A stretch of 64,000 bases of DNA, taken from assembly GCF_003967355.1 (NCBI RefSeq), contig NZ_BIFH01000014.1:310001-374000 (forward strand), written 5' to 3'. The stretch is from Embleya hyalina. Its GTDB lineage: Bacteria > Actinomycetota > Actinomycetes > Streptomycetales > Streptomycetaceae. The notes beneath the pieces are model-generated. The model made no database searches and had not been told where the DNA came from. It saw only the letters and a program-made list of their open reading frames with translations. This document shows positions 42,187 through 50,700 of this stretch, one piece after another. A program made the translations under genes and the position numbers. The number at the start of each line of letters is the position of its first letter. Position 1 is the stretch's first letter.

Positions 42187-44769
42187 TCACGAGGCCAACG
42201 ACGTCGGCAGATCCGCGACCTCCAACGCGATCAGCTGGGCCGCGTCCGGGTGTTCGAGTTCGGCGACCCGGCCGGCCTGGCGCTCCGTCATCTCCTGGAA
42301 CGCCTGGCGGGCCGAACGCCCGTTGCCGAAGCCGCCGCCCCGGGACATGCCGGCGAACAGCGCGAGCAGTGCGGTGCGCGCGGCGGGGGTGAGTTCGTAG
42401 CGGTGCCGCTCGGCCTGGTGCTCGACGATGGCCACCAACTGCTCGGCGTCGTAGTCCTCGAAGAGCAGCGTGCGGGTGAACCGCGACGCCAGGCCCGGGT
42501 TGGAGGACACGAAGCGGTCCATGTCGTCGGGATAGCCCGCCGCGATCACCACCACGTCGTCCCGGTGATCCTCCATCAGCTTCACCAGCGTGGCGATCGC
42601 CTCGGAGCCGAAGTCGTTGCCGCCCGCGAGCGGGGAGAGCGAGTACGCCTCGTCGATGAACAACACCCCGCCGATCGCCCGGTTGAACGCGGCGGCGGTC
42701 TTGGGCCCGGTGTGACCCACGTATTCGCCGACCAGCGCGCTGCGGTCGACCTCGACCAGGTGCCCGTGGCCGAGCAGGCCCAGCGCCTTGAGCAGGCGGC
42801 CGTACAGCCGGGCCACCGTGGTCTTGCCGGTGCCCGGGTTGCCCGCGAAGACCAGGTGCCGGCTCAGCGGCGGCGCCGGCAGCCCGGCCTCGACCCGCAG
42901 CCGGACCGTCTGCATCAGCTTGGCCATCGACGCGACGTCGCGCTTGACCCCGTCCAGGCCGACCAGTTCGCCGAGTTCGGCCAGCAGGTCGGTCAGCTTC
43001 TCCTCGACCACCTCCGGCCGATCCGGCACCGGCGGCGCGGCGGCCGGGTCCGGCCCGACGCCCACGGTCGCCGCGGGGGCCGGTCGCGCGCCCGGCACCA
43101 CGCCGCCGAGCGCCGGATCGCAGTCGTCGAACACCGGCGCGGCCTCCGGGTCCGTGCTCAGGTCGTCCGTACAGTCGCGCAGCCGACAACGCCGGAACAG
43201 CGGATCCGCGCCGCCGCCCACGTGCAGCGCGGCGTAGCCCGCGCCGATCACATCGCAGCCGGTGTAGGTGCCGCCGGCCTGCTCGGCCACGAACAGCCCG
43301 TTCTTTCCCGGGCGTTCGATCCGCACGCCGTGCACCGTCGGCCGGGCGCCGGTCCACACCACCAGGCCCGACCCGGTGCAGTCCTCGATCGAGCCGCCCG
43401 CCAACTCGGCCCGCGAGCCCGCGTCGAAGACGATGCCCGCCGCACCCGCGCCGGTGACCCGGTTGCCGGTCAACTCGGCGACGCCCTCGCCGGTGACCTC
43501 GATCCCGGTGCGCCCGGCGGCGCGCACCGTACATCCCGACACCCGCGACCCGGTGGGCGACGCGATGCCGATCCCGGTCGTGGTGTCCGCGACCAGGCAG
43601 CCGGAGAGCGCGGCCGAGGAGCGGCCGGTGATCGCGATCCCGCTCATCGCGGCGGCGGAGACCGTGCAGTCGGTCAGCTCGACCCGGGCGGTGTCCGCGG
43701 TGTGCACGCCGTGTTCGGGGGTGCCCGCCACCCGGCAGTCGGCCAGCCTGAGAACGGCGGTACCGGCCGCGTGGACCGAGCCGAAACCGGAGTCGAGGAT
43801 GCGGCAGTCGGTCAACTCGGCCGCCGCGGCCTCGGTGAGCAGCACCCCGTTCGTCGCCGAGCGGCGCACCGCGCAGCCCTGTGCGAGCACCCGCGCGTTG
43901 CCGTCGAGCACGATGCCGGCCGCGGCGGCGTCCAGGATCCGACAGTCGGTCAGTTCGGCCCGCGCGCTGCCGCCCAGCCGGATCCCGGCCGCGCCCGGCG
44001 CGCTGACCCGGCTCTCGCTCGCGGCGGCCGAGGAGGCGTCCTCCAGGAGCAGGCCCACCCGCCCGCAACCGTGCAACACCGAGTCGACCAGGCGCAATAC
44101 GGCCCGGCCGCGCAGCCGGATCCCGGAGCCGGAGGTGGCGTCCAGGCGCAGCCGGGCGATGCCGACCCGGGCGCTGCCGGAGACCACGATCCCGGTGCCC
44201 TCGATCGTGCCCACCTCGACGTCCTCCACCCGGGCCCGCGCGTCGCCGGACACGTGCAGTCCCGCGAGCCGCGCGCCGGTCACGCGCGTGCCGGTGAGCA
44301 GCAGCGCCGACGTGGTGCCGCCGGCGGTCGGCGGTGCGTCCAAGTCCGGGTCGGCGCCGTCGGGTTCGTCCCGATCGGGCCCGCCGCGCACCTCGATCCG
44401 GCCGCCCCGGACCGCGCAGTCGGCCACGATCAGGCCCGCGCCCGGACCCACGCTGACCGCCGGCGCGTCCCCGCCCGCGCCCTGCACGGTCAGCCCGTGC
44501 ACCGCGCAGTCCGCCGCGTCGACCGTGATCGCCGGCCCCTCCGCGCTCGCGGTCAGCACCACCTCGCCCCCGCCCGGTTCCGGACGCAGCGTCACCGACC
44601 GGGCCAGCACCAGGGATTCGGTGTAGTGGCCGGCCTCGATCAGGACGGTCGCGCCCGGCGCGGCGGCCCGTACCGCGTCCGCGATCCGGCGGTGCGCGCC
44701 CCGGCCCTTGGCGGCCACCCGGACGGGCGGCGCGCCGGCGCCGCCGGTGTGCCGCTCGACGCTCGACAT
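42187..44769 (-). CDS. EccA-like AAA+ ATPase fused to a right-handed beta-helix
   Basis: An 860-aa protein in two parts. Residues ~20-520 are a parallel beta-helix of about 22-residue coils (for example VGIARLRLDATSGSGIRLRG, ELTDCRILDAAAAGIVLDGN and repeats ending with DCRI or DCTV). Residues ~590-855 are a CbxX/CfqX-type AAA+ domain as in EccA: Walker A FAGNPGTGKTTVARLYG (Lys near 640), EVDRSALVGEYVGHTGPKT, Walker B GGVLFIDEAYSL, sensor region VVIAAGYPDDMDRFVSSNPG, and the arginine-finger region LASRFTRTLLFEDY. EccA proteins remodel WXG100/effector chaperone complexes before secretion; here the TPR domain of EccA is replaced by the beta-helix. It starts 20 bp after the giant effector gene and is surely co-transcribed. 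Confidence 0.9.
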   Translation of the reverse strand: MSSVERHTGGAGAPPVRVAAKGRGAHRRIADAVRAAAPGATVLIEAGHYTESLVLARSVTLRPEPGGGEVVLTASAEGPAITVDAADCAVHGLTVQGAGGDAPAVSVGPGAGLIVADCAVRGGRIEVRGGPDRDEPDGADPDLDAPPTAGGTTSALLLTGTRVTGARLAGLHVSGDARARVEDVEVGTIEGTGIVVSGSARVGIARLRLDATSGSGIRLRGRAVLRLVDSVLHGCGRVGLLLEDASSAAASESRVSAPGAAGIRLGGSARAELTDCRILDAAAAGIVLDGNARVLAQGCAVRRSATNGVLLTEAAAAELTDCRILDSGFGSVHAAGTAVLRLADCRVAGTPEHGVHTADTARVELTDCTVSAAAMSGIAITGRSSAALSGCLVADTTTGIGIASPTGSRVSGCTVRAAGRTGIEVTGEGVAELTGNRVTGAGAAGIVFDAGSRAELAGGSIEDCTGSGLVVWTGARPTVHGVRIERPGKNGLFVAEQAGGTYTGCDVIGAGYAALHVGGGADPLFRRCRLRDCTDDLSTDPEAAPVFDDCDPALGGVVPGARPAPAATVGVGPDPAAAPPVPDRPEVVEEKLTDLLAELGELVGLDGVKRDVASMAKLMQTVRLRVEAGLPAPPLSRHLVFAGNPGTGKTTVARLYGRLLKALGLLGHGHLVEVDRSALVGEYVGHTGPKTAAAFNRAIGGVLFIDEAYSLSPLAGGNDFGSEAIATLVKLMEDHRDDVVVIAAGYPDDMDRFVSSNPGLASRFTRTLLFEDYDAEQLVAIVEHQAERHRYELTPAARTALLALFAGMSRGGGFGNGRSARQAFQEMTERQAGRVAELEHPDAAQLIALEVADLPTSLAS

Positions 44770-44789
44770 CTGTGCGCTACGCACCTTCG

Positions 44790-47700
44790 CTACGCATCCT
44801 TCTGCTGGTACCAGGCCGGGTCGATCCCCGCGCGCACCTTGGGCAGCAACCACCCGTTGAACATCTTCTCGCCGATCTTGAAACCGATGTTGAGCAGGAA
44901 CTCGCTGACGCCCTGGCGGTGGAAGAACCGACCGCCCGCGGCGTTGAGGAAGCCGATCCGGGCAAGGGAGACACTGCCCGTGCTGACCACGCCGGACAAC
45001 GAGGCGATCCCGCCGTCGCCCAGCGCCTCCCAGCCGAAGACCTTGTGGGTGAGGCCGTCGGCGCCCTTCACGCCGAACACGCTCGCGTTGATGCTGCCGT
45101 TGACCAACCCGGCCAGCATGCCGACGCCGGCGCTGTAGCCGAAGTCGTAGGTGCCGCTGCGCCAGCGCACTGCGGTCTCGTTGCCCGCCCACTCGTTGGC
45201 CCACGTCTTGTCGTGGTTGCCCGGCCGGCGGTTCCAGTGCTTGCCGCCGTCGATGTTGCCGTAGCCGCTCTTGAAGTCGCCGAGCTTGCGGAAGCCGTCC
45301 CACTTGTTCTCGTGCACGAAGGCGCCCACGCCGCCCTTGATCACGCCGCCGACGGCCGCGTTCAGCGCCGCCTTCTGCCAGTCGGTCTCGGTCAGGCTCT
45401 TGCCCTGCGCCCTGGCGTTGATGTCGGCGACGATGATGTTCGCGGTGAACTCGATGGCGAACTCCTGGGCGAACTCCAGCGCGAGCTTCTTGCCCAGGAC
45501 CGACCCCCCGCTCTGGTAGGCGGCTTCGGCCAGGTGGATCGAGCCGGTCGGCAGGACTCCCGGGATTCCCGTCAACGCGGTGCGGAACCGCGTCACGTCG
45601 ATCCCGGTCATGTCGCCCTTCCAGGGCATGCGCTGACCCTCGCGGACGCGCCGCACCCAGCCGCGCACCTCGGTCACCTGGCCGCGGAAGTCGTACTCGC
45701 TGCCGACCACGCGCCACCTGCCCAGCGAGTCGGTGGTGATCACCGCGCCGCCGTCGGTACGCCGGGCCAGCAGGTTGCCGTCTCCGTCGTAGCGCCGCCA
45801 CTGGCCGCGCCACGCGTCCCGTTCCAGGAACTGCCCGTCGGGCAGGGCCGATCGGGTGCGCACGGCGGCGCCGTGGTCGAACTCCTTCCAGGTGGCGGTG
45901 TTCGGCGACGTGGCGCCGCCCGGCCCGTACTCGCGTACCCGCGCCGGAGCGTCGGTGATGTGCGGCGGGGTCTCGCGGATCACCAGCGTCTCGCCCGTGG
46001 TGGGCACGAACCGGTCGCGGAAGAGCAGGTTCCGGCCGTCGAGCGGGGTCGCCTGCCAGCCGCCGGCGCCCTCGGCCGCCTTCGGGTTCCACCACACCCG
46101 CTCGTGGGTGCCCGTGCCCGGCTGGGGCATGATCGCGCCCGCCCGGTCGAACTTCCGCCAGGTCCAGGTATCGGTGCCGGGCGCCTGCCACGCGTCGACG
46201 TAGCGGCCGTCGTCGAGCATGCGTCGTTCGCGGACCAGGTTGTTGTGCGCGTCGAAGTCCCGGAACGAGTCGTCGAACGGCAGCTTGGGGTCGTCCGAGC
46301 TGCGGAACAACACCCGTTTGCCGGACTCCCGCACCTGCCCGGCGGCATCGAGCCGTTCCCACTGCCAGGTCTTCGCGGTCGACGAGCCGTGCGCGACGAT
46401 GGTGACCGACCGGTTGTCGGCGAGCTGCCAGGTGTCCCGCCGGCCGGCCACGTAGCCGTGGGCGTCGTATTCGACCCAGTTGCCGCGCGGGTTGGGCGCG
46501 ACCGGGGCCTCGGGGGCCGGCGTCGCCGCGCCCGGGGTTCCGTGCGTGGGCGAATCCGGCGTGGCGTAGTGCCGGATGTTGCCGTTCTCGAAGCCCTCGC
46601 GAACCATCTCCCAATGGGTGACGACGCCGTCCGCGTTCGTCACCGGCCGGAAGTCCTGCCAGTTCCGCCCGCCGGGCCCGCCGGGGGTGTCCAGGCGGTA
46701 GCCGGTGACGTCGCCCTTGCTCCACGGGGTCGTTCCGGCGGGGGCGTTCGCGTGCGGCCGTACCGTGTCGCCGGCCTTGAGGGTCGTACCGTCGGCCAAC
46801 TTGGTCTGTGAGCGGGCGAAGGTGCCGTCGGCGAGGATGTCGAAGGAACTGCCGTCGTCGCCGACGAAGCGTGTGCCGTTGCCGTGCGGGACCAGGTTGC
46901 CGTCCGCGCCGACGACCGACTTCTCCCAGGTGAACACCTGGTAGCGGGTGTCGGAGGCGAGGAAGGCGTGGTTGCCGGCCGGGTCCGTCCGGTTGTCGGC
47001 CAGCCACTTGCGGGCCCAACTCGGCGGGCGCTGTTCGGAGACCCGGGTCGTGGTGAACGTCGAACCGTCCGCCTCCACCACGTGTTTCCCGGCCTCCTTG
47101 CCCTGCGGCGACAACTCGTCCCAGGACGCCTTGCGGAAACCGTCGGCGCCCAGCGGGTGTTCGAGGTAGTGCCGGGCGTGGTCGGTCCGGTGCAGTTCCC
47201 CCCACTGCTTCTGGACCAGTTCGCCCGCGTGGTTGCCCGCGCCCGGGCCGTGTCGGTCGCTCCAGCCGCCGTCCCAGTGCGTGGTGCGCGGACCGCTCGC
47301 CAACTCGTTGCCGGCGCCGTCGAAGCGGTGCCAGGTCCAGCCGTCGGTGCCCTTGACGCCGAGGGTGTGACCGGCCCGACCGTCGAACTTCTGGATGGTG
47401 TCCCGGAATTCGCGCACCGTGACGAAGTGTCCGTCGACGTCGGTGTAGCCGAAACCGGATGTGTCGAACTTGCGCGAACCCTGGCCGAGGGGCGTGCCGT
47501 CGGCGCCCCACTCGATCCACTTGGTGCGGTGGCTGAAGGTGCCGAAGCCGCTGAGGTCGGTACGCCGGAACGCGTCGAGGGTGGTTCCGCCCGGCAACAT
47601 CCGGCGCTCGAAGATCACCACCCGGTCGGGCGAGCTCGACTTCAGCCGCAGCCCGCCGTTGGCCGCGCCGCTCGTGTCCACCGTGCCGTGCTGGAACTCG

Positions 47701-50700
47701 TTGTGGGTGAACGGGTCGCCGGGGGAGTCGGGGTGGAAGTCCTGACGCCAGGTCGGTGTCGGGGTGCTGTGGTCGACGACGTACTGGTGCCCGGTCATCC
47801 GACCGTCGTCCAGCACGTTGAAGGCCTCGCGGGTGACCGTGCCGTTCGTGCCGAACTCGTGGAACTCGCCGTGGCGCGGGGTGTTCGGGTGCACGACGTC
47901 GATCCGGTAGCCGGTGTGCGTGCCGTCGGCGGCGGTGAGCCGGGTGAGCCGCTGCTCCGCCGGAAGCGGGTTGCCGTGCAGGTCGGTGAGGGTGTCGCCG
48001 ACCGCGAACGGGCCCTGGCCGGTGCGACCCAGCCTGGTGCCGTGCTCGAAGGTGTTCGTGACGGTGTCGTGGCGGAACGAGTGGCCGGTGGCCGGATCGG
48101 TGACGCGGTAGCCGTTGTCGACGACGGTGACGGCGCGGTCGGTCACGCGGGCGCCGTTGGCGTCGGTGAGCACCCGGTCGGCGCCCTCGCCGACCACGAA
48201 GCGGGCCTCGCCGGGGCCGCCGACGGCGATGCCGCGTTCGATCAGGGCGCCGTCGGCACCGTGCAGGGTGGACACGTTCGTGCGGGTGTCGACGACCCGG
48301 AAGCCCTGATCGGTGACCGTGGCGGTGTGGTGCGGCACCGGGGTGCCGAGCATGTCGGTGACGTGGCGGTTGGTGCCCTCGCCGACCACGAAGCGGGGCT
48401 CGGCGCTGCCGCCGAGGGCGATGCCGTGTTCGCCGACCCAGCCGTTCGCGGCGTAGCGGGTGCTGTGGCCGCCGGCCGTCTCGGTGACCCGGTAGCCGCC
48501 GGCGCCGAGCGGGGTGACCTCGACGCCGGCGACGGGGGTGCCGCGTACGTCGGTGAGCACGGGGCCGGCGCCGCGGTCGACGATGAAGTGCGGCTCGCCG
48601 AGTTCGGTCAGGCCGAATCCGCGCTCGATGGCGACGCCGTTGGCGTCGTAGCGCACGGAGCGGCCGGTGGCCGGGTCGGTGATGTGGTAGCCGTTGTCGA
48701 ACTCGGTCAGCCTGCGGTCGGTGATCGGCTTGCCGTGCACGTCGGTGAGGACCGAGGGTCGGCCTTCGCGGAACAGCACGAAGTGCGGGTCGCCGGAGAA
48801 TCCGGTGAGTACGAGGCCGCTTTCGGCGATGGTGCCGTCGCCTCGGTAGCGGGTGGTTTGTCCGCTGGTGGGTTCGGTGACGCGGTAGCCGCCGTTGGTG
48901 GTCGGGGTGACGTGTACGCCGTCGATGGCGTTGCCGTGGAGGTCGGTGAGTGTGGGGCCGTGTTCGCCGGGGACGACGATGTGCGTGTCGCCGGCGCCGT
49001 GGAGCGCGAGGCCGCTTTCGGCGATGGTGCCGTCGCCTCGGTAGCGGGTGGTCTGTCCGCTGGTGGGTTCGGTGACGCGGTAGCCGCCGCCGTCGGTCGG
49101 AGTGACGTGCACGTCGTCGATGCGGGTGCCGTGCAGGTCGGTCAATACCGGGCCCCGCTCGCCGCGGACGACGAAGTGCGGCTCGTCGAGACCGCGGAGC
49201 GCGACGCCGTGTTCGACGACGCGGCCGTCCGTGCCGTATCGCACCGAGCCGCCGGTGGCGGGATCGGTCACCCGGTAGCCGTTTTCGAACGGGGTGAAGA
49301 CGCTGTCGGTGATCGGCTTGCCGTGCGCGTTGGTCAGTATCGGCGGCCGGGCGTCGTTGCCGTGCACCACGAAGCGGGGCGCGCCGGTCCCGCCCAGGGC
49401 GATGCCCTGCTCGGCGACGGCCCCGTTGGTGCGGTAGCGGACCGTCTGCCCGCCGGTGGTGTCGGTGACCCGGTAGCCGCCGCGCACCACGGTGACGTCG
49501 AAGCCGAGGACCGGGTCCCCGTTCGCATCGGTGAGGAACGGCCGACCGCCGCCGTCGTCCACGACGAACCGGGGCTCACCCGGCGAGTGCAGCGCCAGGC
49601 TCTCGTCGAGGAGGCGGCCGTCGTCGCCGTACCGGACGGAGTGGCCGGTCGCGGGGTCGGTGACGCGATAGCCGTCGCGCACCGGTGTGCGCACGGTCGC
49701 GCCGTCGAGGTTGGTCGAACCGGCGCCGACGTGCGCGGTGAGGTTCGGGTTCGGCGGCGGGACGGTCCCGGCGACCGACGTCGTCGGCAGCGTGTTGCCA
49801 CCGCCGAGGTCGTGGGTGCCGCCGACCAGCCGCGGGCGCTCCAGCAGGCTCTGCGCCTGGATCTGGGCCATGCCCTTGTCGATCCGGGCCGGATCCACGC
49901 CCAGCGAGTCCAGCCGCGTGGTCGCGGTCTCCACCTTCGCCGAGGCGGTCTGCACCGCGATCTTGGCGTCGCGCTCGTACACGGACGGCGTGGACGAGCC
50001 GCCGGGGCGGACCTCCAGGTCGTGCAACACCTGCTGGGCCCGGCCGAGTTCGTTGCGCGCCGAGGTGAGGTCGCGCCAGGCCTCGATCCGGTTGGCCCGC
50101 AGCGGGTCGTCGGCTTTGCCGAACAGCGCGCCGATCCGGTCCGCGTCGCGCTGCCACAGCTGTTCCAACTGCGCGCCGGTGAGCCGGTTGGGCGGGCCGG
50201 CCAGGTGGCCCACGGGCGGCGGGGTCGGCGCGACGGCGACCTGGTTCCCGGTCGGCGTGCCGGGCCGCAACTCGCCGCCGCCGCCCGGGCCGTGCGGCGG
50301 CGGGGCGGTCGGCAGCGCGCCGGCATGCGCGGGCCCGTCCGGACGCGGCATCGTTTTCGGGCCGTGGTCGAGCAGGTCGAGCGCGTTCCCGGCGTGGTCC
50401 GGGACCAGGGCCGTCGGCGGCGGGCCGCCCGCGAGCGCCGTCGGGCTCGGCGCGGACAGGTTCGCCGTCGAACCGAACCCGGTCGACTGGAGCTCCACGT
50501 GCGGGGCGGGGGCGCCGTGGCCGGGCAGACCCGGGCCGGACAGGCCGTGGCCGGCCACGTTCGGCGCGGGCAGGCTCGGCGCCGGCAGGCCGTGGTTCAG
50601 GCCGGCCGCGGGCAGGCTCGGCGCGGTCACGTGGCCGGTCGGGGCGGGCAGGTGCGCGATACCGGCGCCGGCGCCCGGGGTGTTGGCGGTGACCAGGGAC

